Source of the DNA: Paragordius varius
Lineage: Eukaryota; Nematomorpha
DNA length: 64,000 bases
Assembly (NCBI GenBank): GCA_964247055.1
Contig: OZ176057.1
Coordinates: 5,828,001-5,892,000, forward strand
Direction: 5' to 3'
Part shown: in pieces, positions 1 to 11,865 of the stretch
Position numbering within the stretch: the stretch's first letter is position 1
Layout of the letters: each line of letters starts with the position of its first letter
Notes under the pieces: generated by a model
Databases searched by the model: none
What the model was told of the DNA's origin: nothing
What the model saw: the letters and a program-made list of their open reading frames with translations, nothing else
Translations under genes and position numbers: made by a program

Positions 1-127
1 ATAATTTGCACTTTATAATGTGTTTTTATTTAAATTAATCAAGAAGATTTATAAAGTATGGTTGTCTTTTAGAAAAAAATTTGTCTTTATATTTTTACGT
101 TTTGGACCTATATCAATTTTTACCGTA
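1..127. mobile_element. M1 MITE, right half, cut by window edge
   Basis: Right half of the most frequent family here, called M1. A complete M1 is nearly a perfect palindrome of about 270-340 bp. It opens with TA-CAGTAAAAATTGAAATTATA then CGGACAAAACG, has AAAGACAAATATTTTT and AAAAGACAACC blocks, a centre related to TATAATTGATTGTGTTA, and the inverted copies ending TTTTTACTG-TA. The duplicated TA and CAG ends suggest a non-autonomous Tc1/mariner-like element; no transposase is visible in any copy. This copy ends in a mutated TTTTTACCGTA. Confidence 0.75.
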
Positions 128-387
128 AATAAACCACTTATATGAAAGTTTAAGTTTAAATTTAGTTATCAAACCCTGTTCTCACGCTTTATAAAACACA
201 CTCATATTTTTTGCTTTTCTAACTCGGAATTGAAAAGAACAGCTCATATTATAATGAACATTGTCAAATATTTGCTGCTAAAATTTATAAGTCTTCCATA
301 TTTAAATATTTTTGTTTTTAACCATATAAATTACTTGCCTGTTGTCTTAACAATTTAACAATTAAAAAAAATGGCACTTAAAAAGTG
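128..387. other. Intergenic, no supported gene
   Basis: Non-repeat stretch with a TATAAAA-like box near 191 and a short ATG frame at 253 starting MNIVKYLLLKF. No usable donor or second exon follows, so no gene is called. Confidence 0.4.
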
Positions 388-962
388 TTAACACTTGGAT
401 ACAACACATTCATTTTGTCCTTCGATTTAAACTGGGGTAGTTGGATACCCCAGGCCTCTTTAAAGTTGAATATTTTAAAAAAATATGGAATGAATTGAGA
501 CCTTGGCAAAAATTTGCACTTTTATAACATTAATGAACCGAAATATCTAAAAATTTTCGTTCATAAATACCTGATATTAATTATTTTTGGTTAAAACCTC
601 AAGGTAAAAATTTAGTACATGACATGTGTGTATTAGCTAAAATTGAAAATAATACAAAATAAACCATGTTTTCATTTTTTTATCAATGTTAGATGAATTA
701 AATAAAAAATTAGCTTTAAAATCAAATAAACGCGATATTTTGCAAAAATGTTGTAGAATAAAAATGGCGTCGAAGTAGTTTGATATGGTTTTTTTTTCAA
801 AGCCAAATTTTATTTAGATATTTCTGTTTATTTATATAATTTTGATTAGGATAGAAGCATAAATTTAAATTAGGACCATTTCTTTCAGTAGTTTTTTTAA
901 AAATATATATTTAAATATAGTCTGGCGTATTTAGATACCGCAATTTGAATCGAAGTGTTAAA
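388..962 (-). mobile_element. M3 inverted-repeat element, copy 1
   Basis: Family M3: outer ends TTAACACTT/AAGTGTTAA, then on each side a CGATTCAAATTGGGGTA block followed by a palindromic GGGTATCTAAATACCC-like motif. One side has about 28 extra bases between the outer end and this block. Length is about 575 bp and no coding capacity is seen. This copy is reversed relative to the other two (30454 and 52102). Confidence 0.75.
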
Positions 963-1405
963 TAAGGATTTTTACAATTGTGTAAATCATACACTTAAAA
1001 AACTAAAGAATATATATATATATATAAATTTGAACCAATTTGATTTTTAATATATTTAATTTTACTTGGCGAGATGTAAAACCACCCCAAAAAGTTAATT
1101 AACTACCAAAGAATATACTGCATATTCCAAAAACACACATAAAATGTTATATCTAAAAAACACAAATTATATTACTTTTTAGAAAGTAACCACAAAAAAA
1201 TTTGTTTATTTTATTTTTTAAAAATTATATAATTTTATAAAAATATTTAGCATTTAAAGCAAATATAGAAGCCCTCTAAAATGTTATAAAGCCAAAGAAA
1301 TTCTGTTATCAATAAGCATATTAATGTTAAATATTAAAAAATGAATGCGTACGCTTACATATTTTTCACATATCATTTTTTTTAATTTATCTAAAAGTTT
1401 GCTTT

Positions 1406-1451
<46 letters not shown>

Positions 1452-1582
1452 ATAGAAACGCATGGTGAATTAAATTTGTATTAATTAATATTTTATTATT
1501 ATTCTGAAATCAAAATATTGTAATTACCACAGCTTGGAAAATCTAATATATATATATATATATGGCATTTGAAAATTTGAAT
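963..1582. other. AT-rich intergenic DNA with (AT)n
   Basis: No gene is seen. A pure AT dinucleotide tract lies at about 1411-1447 and a shorter one at about 1543-1561. Confidence 0.5.
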
Positions 1583-1853
1583 TACAGTAAAAATTGAAAT
1601 TATACGGATACAAAAAACGTAAAAATAAAAATACAAATGTTATTCAAAATACAAATGTTTATTTTTTTTAAGTATTACTGATTGTTTTAAAAACTGCAAA
1701 TTATAAAATAGTGAAACAATCAATTATGCCTTAAATGATTTTTATCAATTGATTTTTATAGGATAAATTAGGGTTTAAAAAGTAGGTTGTCCCTTAAAAA
1801 AAATTTGTCTTTTTATTTTTACGTGTCTCCGTATAATTTCAATTTTTAGCGTA
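1583..1853. mobile_element. M1 MITE
   Basis: Complete M1. The left TA-CAGTAAAAATTG is intact; the right end is mutated to TTTTTAGCGTA. Confidence 0.8.
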
Positions 1854-1978
1854 ATTAAAAATGTTATGAAATATTTTAAGATAAACAAATTTAAGAGTGT
1901 CGGATTGAAAAAATATATAAAACTATAGACTTACAGTAACAACCTAAATGCAAAAACATTTTATTTATTATATATGCA

Positions 1979-2264
1979 TTAAATTTCACCCTTAAACGAT
2001 TCAAATTCACCTTTGAACAATTCAAATACACCCTCAAATAAAATATATGTTTTTTAAGATTAAAAACCTATATTTTATATATTTTAAAAAATAAAAATTT
2101 TGTTTTAAATTGAAATAATACTGACAAAATAATAAACTATACCATAAACATATATTTCATATTAATAATGAGTTATATTAGTTAGAAAACACATAATTTA
2201 TTTTTAGGGTGAATGTGAATTGTTCAAAGGTAAATTTGAATTTTTCAAGGGTGAATTTGGTATA
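1979..2264. mobile_element. M2 MITE, ends eroded
   Basis: M2 family copy. Iterons (AATTCACCCTTGAACAATTC type) are on the left, the usual centre with TAATAATGAGTTATATTAG is present, and GGGTGAATTTG iterons are on the right. The outermost ACCATTTACAG/CTGTAAATGGT sequences have decayed. Confidence 0.7.
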
Positions 2265-2388
2265 TTTATAGAATTTCAAATTAAATATTGTATTTAAAAT
2301 TTACCTGTCCCGGGACCTAATAATTCAAACAAAACAAAATATATATATGTAAATTTAACTAAAAAACCAATTGTTAAAGTATCATATT

Positions 2389-2703
2389 TACAGTCAAAAC
2401 TGAAATTATACAAAATGACAAAACGTAAAAATAGAAAGACAAATATTTTTTTAAAAGACAACCAACCATACTTTTTAAATCTCTTGATTTATTCAATATA
2501 ACTAACTCTTTGTTTTAAATGGAAAATTGTGTAAATAGAGATATATTTTACAAACATAATCAATTCTATATTTTACAATTGTGTAACTAAATAGCTTATA
2601 TGGGAAACATTTAAATTTTAAAAGGTATGGGCTTGTCTTTTAGATAACTATATTTGTCTTTATATTTTCACGTATTTTCCATATAATTTCAATTTTTACT
2701 GTA
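2389..2703. mobile_element. M1 MITE
   Basis: M1 with a slightly mutated left end (CAGTCAAAACTG) and an intact right end AATTTTTACTG-TA. Confidence 0.8.
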
Positions 2704-3259
2704 ATATTTGAATGAACTTTTCTTGTAACTTAAAAACTATGTCGCTTTGAGAAGCGATTATAATTATAATTAATAAAATTCCTCCATTCCGCAATAACTG
2801 GTGATAATCGCTATTTTTACAAAAAAACTATTTTTATATAAATTTTAAACTAACTTAAACATCATTACATTTTTAATTTATATTTTACTGAAACAAAACG
2901 TCATAAAGATAAAGTAAAATATTTTCTATTTTCTTCAAGAAACCATTGTAATTATTTGAATTTGATTTTTTGGATATAAGTCATTGTCTTAAATTTTAAA
3001 AATTAGAGTTATAAATTGATTACGATTTCATTTAAATATTTATGTAGGAAAAATAAAATTTAGAAAAAAGTATGGTTTTTATATTACATTATATCTATAT
3101 ATTTTTCCATTTTTATTGTATTTAATTTTCAATTCTATTTTACAAGTTATATAACGCCAAAATTTATTTTGACAATGTTTTCTAATTTAAAATTTTTGGA
3201 ATTTATAATTTAAGAGTTGATAAGATTTGAAAATAAAAATTTAATAAATAAAAGTAAAA

Positions 3260-6200
3260 CTAAAAATATTTACATATGGGCTGTGAAGGCTTATCCACAG
3301 GAGGTTTACTTGGGGGAGGTGCAGGGGTCGTACTTGGTTTGGTCGTATAATATAGGTAACCTTTAAAAAAGGTAACATAAATAAGTAAAATATAGAGATA
3401 AAATGTATTCCATTTTTCAGTCAAAAACAATATTTTTCCCCAAGTAAAAAATGTTTTTACGTGTTTTAGTTTGATTAATTTTCTTGCGTTTAGTTGATAA
3501 AATGTTGCGTTTGCTTGAAAAATGTTGGTTTTGCTTAAAAATATTTAGTTTAGTTCACAATGTTGCCTTTAGTTGAATTATTTGTCTTTAGTTCAAAATG
3601 TTGTCTTAGTTGAAATAATGTTGCGTTCGGTTTAAAAAATATTCACTGTGCCTAAAAAAATGTTGAGTTTATTTCACAATGTTGCCTTTAGTTAAAATAT
3701 TTGTCTTTAGTTCAAAATGTTGTCTTTGCTTAAAAAATGGTTCTCTTTGCTTGAAAAATGTTTTCTTTGCTTAAAAAAATGTTAAGTTTTATTGAAAATG
3801 TCGCGTTGAGTTGAAAAATTTCGTATTTAGTTAAGAAAATACAGTATAAGTAAGATTGCTAGTTAATGCCAGATAACCTATAAATCAAAGGGAACAATTA
3901 TAATTTATAATCCAATTTTAGGCATTTTAACTACCATTTGCCAATAATAATTCTCTTTGCTTTATATGATTATTTGGAAATATTAAATGAAAAATTAGCA
4001 ATGTATATTAACATGCTTTTTTTTCAATGTACAATTAAAATTAAATTATATCAAAATTAACCAAAGTATTAAATAGTTATGATTTACATATTTCATGCAA
4101 AAAATGGGTTAATTTTTTTAACAAAAAAATTTTGTTTTCGGATAACTTATGACCAGCGAATTCATTTGCCGCAAAAATTATAATTTGTTGATCCCTGTAA
4201 CAAATTTGTTTTAACGCAAATCAATATTGTTAATATACGAATTTTTGGTTGATTTTCCATTTGTAAATTTTAAATAGTGTTAATTTATATACTTTATAAT
4301 TCCCGCTCATGTGAAATTTCAAAATAAAACAGTAAATTTTTTATAACTTATAAAACCAGATGATAAAAAAATAAAAAAGGTTATTTTTTAGTTTATTTTT
4401 TTCATATATAAGTTTTTTACTAAAAAAAGAATGTTATATAGTAGTGAGTTTAGTTGTAAATAATTAAAAAAATAAATTGTAGTTTCATAAAATTTTTGAC
4501 TTTTAAGCATGTTAAAAAACGCCATCTTTTGATGAGATTTTATGGAAATCCTAACTATATGATTTTAGGCTATTTATCGTATGTTGAAAATATCTCTAAA
4601 ATGATAATAAACCATAATATTTCATATTTTATCATTATTTTCTAAATTATCCTTGATTTTCACCCCTTTTTGCCCGATTTCAATTTTCTCTTAATATTTC
4701 AAAAACTAGGTCCTAACCAAATAAAAAATTTTACGGTAAAGAAATTCTCTGGTCATAAGCTACCTCATGAAAAATTTTTTCGTTAAAATTTTTTTTGGTG
4801 GGTATTAATTTAATATTAGGATTATAAAGTAATTTTTAATTCAATATTTGTTTTATATATATATATATATATAGTATTTATAAGTATACTTACCACCTAT
4901 ATTAATTAATAAAATAACATATTATTATAAAGTAAGTAATATCCAATTACAGTATGAGTAAGTATATATTGCTAGAAAGTTATTAATTATTGCCAAATAA
5001 TAAAAACAACAAAGGGCAATATTATTGGCTAATATAATAGTAAAAAGTGAAAAATTAACTATAAGCCAATAATACTTCCCCCTTTGTTGTATATAATCCT
5101 ATTTGGCAATAATTAATAACTTTCTAGCAATGTATTACTCAATAAAAGCTGAAATATAGAGACAAAAGGAAAATTTTAAAGAAAAGCATTATAAAAACAC
5201 AACCATAGCTTTTTTTTAAAAAAATTTGTCCAATAAACTATGGAGTTCTAAAATATATAATTGATTGTGATATTAATATACATTTCTATTTCATAATCGT
5301 AAACATTTAAAAAACATTTAAAAATTCAGCTGTTTTTGAGAAAAAATGTGTTTTTATGTTTTTAGTTTTGTCCGTATAATTTAAATTTTTATTGTATTTT
5401 ACACGTTACTGAAGATATGTATAATTGTAGGGATGCTTATTGCTTTAAAAATAATTTAGACCTTTATCTTTTGTTTTGCAACTATTTATATATAATTACA
5501 GTAAAAATTGAAATTATACGGACGAAACATAAAAATAAAAAGACAAATATTTTTTTCTAAAACACAACCATATATCCTATTAATACCATTTTATAACAAC
5601 CCTAAAATATATAATTAATTATGTTACCAATATATACATCTCTATTTTATACTTTGGAAACAATGAGATAAATTTAAATACATAAAAATTTAAAAGGTTT
5701 ATGGTTGTCTTTTAGAAAAAAAAATTTCTTCTAATTTTTTTTCTTGTCCATTTCATTTTTTACTGTAATATTATATCTATTATTTAGTAGCATAAGTTAT
5801 AAATTTTCATAGCTATAAAGTTTAAAATAAGTTATAAATGACAAAAAACCACTTTTTAACATGTAAGTTTTTTGGTTATTTTATACATGTTATGATTATT
5901 CAAATTACAGTAAAAATTAAGAGAACATTCAGTTACAAAAATTACAGTATTAGTAAGTAAGTATACATTGCTAGAAAGCTAAGAAAACTATTAATATATA
6001 CAACAAAGGGGGCAGTATTCTTGGCTTTTAGTTATTTTTTAATATTTTTCAATATTTCTCTATGTATGCTATTTAGCAAACAAATTAATAACTTTCGAGC
6101 AATGTATACTTACTCATAAAACATGGAATTTTTTAACAAGATAATTACACTTTTTGAACTAAAATCATTTAAAACTCATAATTTTGAGTTGCAAAATGAG

Positions 6201-6899
6201 AAGCACTGTAAGCTTTTAAGCTTGTCTTTTTAAATATCTGTCTAATGCCTGTAGATTTTCTATTTTTATTGTAAAAAAAATAAACTCAAAGTGTATACAT
6301 ATATATATATACAGTAAAAATTTAAATTATACGGACAAAACGTAAAATATAAAGATAATTTTTTTTATAAATGACAACCAACTATACTTTTTAAAGTTTT
6401 GATTTTTTTTTCAAAACTCATTAATTTATATTGCAAAGTGTGAAGAGATATATATTACTAACACAAACAATTTCATATTCATCAAACATCAAATAAAAAT
6501 TCAAAAAAAATTAAAAAAGTATGATGGTTTGTTGAAAAAAATGGTTGTCTTTTTTATATTTTTACGTTTTGTCCGTAAAAATTTCATTTTTTACCATATA
6601 TTATTATTATTATTTAAAAAGAAATAACTTACAAAAGGGCGCTATAAAAATATTTATAACAAATATATATATATATATATATATATAACTATATAAATCT
6701 TAATATAAATTACACAGGTAAGAGAGAAATTTTATTGACTATTTTGGTTTTACAGTAAAAATTGAAATTATACGGACAAAAGTTAAAAATATAAAGACAA
6801 ATATTTTTATCTAAAAGACAACTCCCCCATACTTTTTAAAACCTTAATTTTTCTCATATGAGAAGCTATTTAGTTACAATTGTAAAATCAAGAATTGAT

Positions 6900-6943
<44 letters not shown>

Positions 6944-8133
6944 ATTTCACGATTTGTCATTTAAAACAATCAGTTGGTTACATTGTAATAAATCAAAATT
7001 TAAAAAGTATGGGGTGTTGTCTTTTAGAAGCAAAAATATTTGTCCTTTAATTTTTACGTTTTGTCCATCCGTATAATTTCAGATTTTACTGTAATTGGTA
7101 GAAAGGTAATTCAATTTACTATATAATAGCCTGATCTTTTATGTTTAAACCAATTAAAATACAAAAATGTCCAACAAAAGCTCTCTTTACTGTGTATATA
7201 TATATATATATTATATATATATTATAGTAAATAAGGACTTACGATAGTCTATTGAAATATATATAAACAAACATATAATTATAATTTAAACATACAGTAA
7301 AAATTGAAATTATACTACGGACAAAACTTGAAAATATATAAAGACAATTTTTTTTAAAAAAAAGACAACCTGATAAATTTTTAATCTTATATTTTTTAAA
7401 TTTAACTCATTGTAAACTACAAAGTGTTATATAAAAATTTCAATTGGTAACACAATCAATTATGTATTTTACGATTGTAATTAAATGTTTTTTATAGGAT
7501 AAATTAGTAACAAAGTATGGTTGTCTTAAAAATTTGTCTATATATTTACATTTTGTCCGTATAATTTCAATTTTTACAGTAATATATAGATATAATATTC
7601 ATTTAAGTACAGTTAAAATTTTACGCTTAAAAACTCCAACAAAAAAGCAATTTTAAATTTCAATCGATATTGGTTTCAACAAATTATTTATTCAGCTTAA
7701 TAAAATATACCATTTAAAATTTAAATTTACCCTTGACCAAATTAATTTTACCCTCGAACAATTCAAATTCACCCTTGAACAATTCAATTTCACCCTGAAA
7801 ATAAATTATGTCTTTTCGGGTAGCTAATATAACTCATCCATTTCTAATATATATTTATGGAGCCTATTTTTCAGTAGTATCATTTTGATTTTAAACAAAT
7901 TTTTTTTGCCAAAAATATAAAAATATATAGGTAATTTTTAATGTTAAAAACCGATAATTAATTGTTTAAGGGTAATTTTGAATTATCTAAAGGTGTATGC
8001 ATATTTGAACTGTAAATGGTATATTTTTTAAGGCATAGAAAATTTTAAAGTATGCTGATAAAAACTTACTGCAAGGATAGCCTTCTACATTATAAGCCAT
8101 CATCAATAATAGCGCCAGAAAAATCCAATTCAT
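3260..8133 (-). CDS. Small secreted proline-rich peptide, two exons
   Basis: Family not recognised. Exon 1 (8133-8070) encodes a classic signal peptide, MNWIFLALLLMMAYNVEG, then YPC, and ends at a consensus donor A|GTAAGT in phase 1. The matching acceptor is TTAAAG at 3362-3361. Exon 2 (3360-3260) supplies the two bases completing a Ser codon, then YLYYTTKP, a run rich in Pro/Thr/Ser (STTPAPPPSKPP), VDKPSQPI, CKYF and TAG. The joined product is 54 residues, about 36 after signal cleavage, with two Cys. An alternative is that the GTAAAT after CAGCCCATAT in exon 2 is a further phase-1 donor and the gene continues to lower coordinates; I found no convincing next exon. The 4.7-kb intron carries a 20-bp satellite, M7, M4, M1 and M2. 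Signal exon and phase match are seen in sequence; secretion is inferred; function is unknown. Confidence 0.55.
3470..3835. repeat. Degenerate tandem repeat, about 20-bp unit
   Basis: About seventeen imperfect copies of a unit close to TTTAGTTGAAAAATGTTGCG, alternating TTTAGTT and TTTGCTT versions. It lies in the intron of the proline-rich peptide gene and is not coding. Confidence 0.75.
4108..4800. mobile_element. M7 inverted-repeat element
   Basis: The left side has AACAAAAAAATTTTG then CTTATGACCAGCGAATTCAT and TTGCCG. The right side has the complement in order: CGGTAAAGAAATTC, CTGGTCATAAG, and a run of A/T ending GTTAAAATTTTTT. Arms are about 55 bp and diverged. The AT-rich interior has no reading frame. 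Single copy here; exact ends uncertain. Confidence 0.5.
4953..5144. mobile_element. M4 palindromic MITE
   Basis: Family M4, about 190 bp, nearly a perfect hairpin: TATGAGTAAGTATATATTGC, TAGAAAGTTATTAATTATTG, CCAAATA, ACAAAGGG, CAATATTATTGGC, then the complement back to TTTCTAGCAATG-TATTACTCA. Non-coding; intronic. Confidence 0.75.
5158..5396. mobile_element. M1 relic
   Basis: Degenerate M1 next to M4. The left end is eroded; the right end is recognisable from GTTTTGTCCGTATAATTTAA and ends in ATTGTA. Confidence 0.55.
5497..5767. mobile_element. M1 MITE
   Basis: Complete M1 with both TA-flanked ends intact at the outer 12 bases. Confidence 0.8.
5943..6120. mobile_element. M4 palindromic MITE
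   Basis: Second M4 copy, immediately right of a truncated M1 end (CAGTAAAAATTAAG at about 5908). Outer arms TTAGTAAGTAAGTATACATTGC and its complement are clear; the loop is diverged. Confidence 0.7.
6310..6598. mobile_element. M1 MITE
   Basis: M1 inserted at the end of an AT tract. The right end has decayed to TTTTTACCATA. Confidence 0.75.
6751..7093. mobile_element. M1 MITE with (AT)n centre
   Basis: M1 with both ends. The centre is expanded by an AT tract at about 6908-6940. A short open frame across its middle is a by-product of the repeat and not a gene. Confidence 0.8.
7293..7581. mobile_element. M1 MITE
   Basis: M1 just downstream of AT tracts (7196-7223). Left TA-CAGTAAAAATTG is intact; the right end reads TTTTTACAGTA. 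Confidence 0.8.
7706..8024. mobile_element. M2 MITE
   Basis: Family M2: TA-TACCATTTA at the left, iterons of AACAATTCAAATTCACCCTT type, a non-coding centre (TAATATAACTCAT ... TTTTTCAGTAGTATCATTTT), inverted iterons (GGGTGAATTTGAATTGTTCA type), then CTGTAAATGGTA-TA. TA target duplication. It lies about 45 bp inside the intron after exon 1 of the minus-strand peptide gene. Confidence 0.8.
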
Positions 8134-8260
8134 AATTCCTTTTTCTTATAAGATCTCCTCTAAAGAAAATATAATAAAATGATCAAAAAATTTATACCAA
8201 CAAAATTACAGGCAGAAAAGAATATATAAGGGTAAAAGTGTGGAATATATCCAAAAAAAA
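8134..8260 (-). promoter_or_regulatory. Candidate promoter/5' UTR of secreted peptide gene
   Basis: Upstream of the 8133 start the minus strand has TTATATATTC near 8236 and TATAAATTTTTT near 8200, then a pyrimidine-rich TTTCTTTAG that could be a 5'-UTR acceptor or a trans-splice site. Weak evidence. Confidence 0.3.
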
Positions 8261-8779
8261 TTTAGATATTGCGATTTTTTACAGGGAATTTTATATGTTG
8301 TTTGTTGTTTATATAAGATTATGTTGGTTTTAATGACAATTTCAATTTATCTATAAAGGACATACCATACCCTAAAGCTTTATTCCATAGTATATATATA
8401 TGTAAAAAATTTTTTAATATACCACATATCCTATTATAATTAAATTAAGAAAGAATTTTTTTAATAAGATTGTTCAAAACAAATTTCTCAAACCAAAAAA
8501 AAGCTTAAAGCTAAATATACTTGTTTTTGTGGTTTGTGGTAAATAATATTTTATATTCTAAATACCACTGTATTTACTTAATAACAATCACATTTAGATT
8601 GAATGACACTTTTAAACGACTCATATATAATTTTTCAACAATATAAAAAGGGTGACATAAAAGTATATGCAAAAATTATATATAAAAGCAACGCAATTCC
8701 TGATAAAGTTCGATAATACAATTTATAGGAGGAACCACAGAATAAAGTATAATTGATTTAATTCCCACAGTTTTAGTTT

Positions 8780-10250
8780 TTTTTATTTACCCCTTTAGAT
8801 TTAGAGATTGTGGTCTATTAAATACAAGGGGCTATACTCCATATCATATTGTGGCGAATTTTTACCCCTCTTATACCTTTTGAAATTTTTTAGGTAGAAT
8901 CACTACTTGAGAATCCCGAAAAAATTAAAAATTGTTAATAATTTTATAACTAAAAAAAAATTTTTAAAAACCATTGTATAGAATTAATTAGTATCAGGAT
9001 GCCATATTTCGTAAAATCAAAAGCACGAAAAGATATTTAGACGGATACATAGACGATCGAATCACACAGACGCCATTTTTTCATCTGACAACGCCAAACA
9101 CAAAAAAGTGGAGCTTGCCATAAAAAACTACACCTTATCCTTCAAAATAATCAAAATAATTATGTATCGAAATTCGTGTGCCTTACAAAAACTTTTGAGG
9201 AGAATTTCTATTTTACTCAAAACAAAAAAACAGAACAGTGGCTGTGAAAGTCAGCGTATAGAAACAGATGGTGAATATGCGTCGAAATTAATTTAACAAG
9301 CTATGAATTCAGTAAAAGACAGTGGACGCTTTGGTTAACCAAACAACTGTGAATACGATAAAGTCCAAGAATTAACAATTATTGGCAAAAGCATTTCAAG
9401 TAAAAAGTTCCTTGAATCTGTAGGTCCCACAAAACGGAAAATTTTTGTGAAATCCTGCTTCAAAGTCTATACGTTTTTTCATCGAATTATGACGGCTAAT
9501 GAATAAAAATCAATCGCTTTATTTTGTAAATTAAAAACGGAAAAACTAGTAATTTTTACCCCTGATAATCTGGTTTATGAATTAACACCTTCCAAGTGAC
9601 AAGAAATCATGCTCTGTGAGTGATAATAAGTATACACTTTCAAAAACCCAAATTATTACACAAAGGGTAACAAATGATTATTTTAAACCTATTTGTATAA
9701 ACATTTTATGGAGATTATTTTTCGTAGCTTACCATTGCAATTTGAAGTTATAGATAGAGTACTTCCTATCAAGCAATATTATGGCTTTATGAAACTTTAG
9801 ATTTAAAGGAATGTATGTTTATTATTTACTATAAAGATGGCGTTTTCCGCCGTTAAAATTTGTTATTTTCTGAACTAAACCTATTTTTATAAATTAAAAA
9901 ACCACAGGGATGTATGAGTTAGAAAAATCTATCAAAGAGATTTTGCCACGTGACATTGGTCTCAGCAAAAGTAGTGAACGACATTTTAAAATCTCTTAAA
10001 CGTAAAAACTATTACGCACCCGCTGTAGTCTTTTGAAAACTGAGGTTACTTTGCTGCCACTGTAAAATTCCTGGTTTATGTCATAATATGTTACCGTTTC
10101 AGGACTTATTCATATGTTTTGAATGAAGAAAGCAGGATTGTGTAAATCCACCTTTGTATATCCTTGTAAAACAACGTAAAGGAATTTCAAAACCATCCGT
10201 TAAAAAAGGATTAATAAAGTTTACCGCAAATGATAATCAGTTTTTTTGGA
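8780..10250. other. Unexplained higher-complexity intergenic region
   Basis: Lacks the MITE families and has more even base use than its surroundings. Short frames occur (for example about 9140-9250 on plus, reading ...FVCLTKTFEENF...), but stops break every frame, no splice chain could be built and no domain was recognised. It may be a decayed transposon or gene. Confidence 0.35.
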
Positions 10251-10255
10251 ATAAC

Positions 10256-10259
10256 TTAT

Positions 10260-10298
<39 letters not shown>

Positions 10299-10302
10299 TA
10301 CT
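10256..10302. repeat. (AT)n microsatellite
   Basis: AT dinucleotide tract with one GT interruption. Confidence 0.85.
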
Positions 10303-10785
10303 CTGAGAGATGGGCGCAAAATGTTTTGAATCCGATATGAAACATTTTAAATAAACCATATAAAATTGATTTCCTTTAATTTTATATTTTGATTTTTTTT
10401 AGTTTTCGTTTTTTATATTTGACAAAGATAACCAATAATTGTAATAATCAAAAAATTATATTTTAAATTAATTATTTCTGGATTATAATCACAATATATA
10501 TATTTGCATTATTTTTGTAAAAGGTCGCAAAATACAAAAAATTAAATATAAAAATTTTATTTTAGCTTTGGTAATATTATATTTTAAGATATTTTTGTAA
10601 CACAACTTGAGTTGAGTGGCATCAAAGAGCATGTTAAATTCGTCTAATTTACAGAAATTTTAGGGGTAATAATTTTCAACCAATTTAATAAATTAACTTT
10701 TTGAATTATAATATGCATTAAAATATGGGGCAATATTTGCGTTTTAACTAAAGGCTAATGTAAGTTTCTTGTAAAATATATTATA

Positions 10786-11076
10786 TATACCATTTACAGT
10801 TCAAATTCACCCTTGAACAATTCAATTTTACCCTAAAAATAAATTATATGTTTCCCAAATAATATAACTCATTATTAACATGAAATATATCTTAATGACA
10901 TAGAGTTTATTATTTTTTCAATATTATTTTAATTTAAAGCAAAATTTTATTTTTTAAAAATATATAATATAGGTAAATTTTAATTTCAATAAAACATATA
11001 ATTTATTTGAGGGTGAATTTAAATTGTAGGGTGCATTTGAATTGTTCGAGGGTGAATTTGAATCGTAAATGGTATA
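10786..11076. mobile_element. M2 MITE
   Basis: Complete M2 with TA-TACCATTTACAG and mirrored ATGGTA-TA ends, about 370 bp upstream of the first antistasin-like gene. Confidence 0.8.
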
Positions 11077-11219
11077 TATATAAACTGGTATTCAATATTA
11101 TGAAATCTAAATTTAACTATTTTAAATTTTATTATATTTTCACATTTTTTCATTACATATTATGATTTATTTACTTAATTATAAATAAGATAAAAATGGC
11201 ATTCAACAACCTTCAAACA

Positions 11220-11446
11220 ACATAATTTAACATGTGGTGTTTTAATATTTTAGGGAATTTTACGAATATTTTGAATGCAATATGTCATTCACTATCTAAA
11301 ACATTTTATTAATTTTGCCTTTCGATTGCCAAAAATATGTTGTCTTTTACCAAATGCATATATAAAAGTCGTCGAAAAATATTTTTAGTTTAGAGATAAA
11401 TTTACATTCTTTTAAAAAATTTTGATTTGAAAACCAAAAAAAAACT
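11220..11446 (+). promoter_or_regulatory. Promoter of antistasin-like gene 1
   Basis: A TATA box, TATATAAAAG, lies at 11359-11368, 79 bp before the start codon. Upstream blocks GTGGTGTTTT, GAATTTTACGA and CCAAAAATATGTTGTCTTTT recur in the same order before the paralogue at 16228. This supports a duplicated promoter and probably shared expression. Confidence 0.6.
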
Positions 11447-11830
11447 ATGAAACATTTTAAATTCCTATGTTTGCTAAGTTTGATTTGCGCTCTTTGGGTT
11501 TCTCAAACGGTTAAAGCTGACATTGAAGAACACGAACCCGAAATCGAAGGGCAAGAGGGTCGCCATTGGGGTTACAGTAAGTGTTTTATACATAAAACTA
11601 AATTTTTTGATTTTTTTTTCCACTACTATTTTTGAGGAATATTCTAAAAATTTCTAACGCGCAGCCCTCTAATATTATATGTGCGTCCCCCTGATAAAAT
11701 TGAAAATCCATAATTTGCAAAAATTCGCTGATAAATTGGATGGAACTTGAAAAAATTATATTATTATAATGTGTTTTCATTTTACAGTCTCTTATATGTC
11801 CGAAATCTAATAATTTATTTTTGAAAGAAT

Positions 11831-11865
<35 letters not shown>

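Noticed and set aside
253..345. ATG frame with a hydrophobic start (MNIVKYLLLKF) after a TATA-like box
   Set aside because: No acceptable donor, no second exon and no Cys-rich or other recognisable continuation.
9108..9296. 62-codon frame in the higher-complexity region
   Set aside because: Starts with a GTG read as start, has no recognisable motif, and adjacent frames are equally open only in short pieces.
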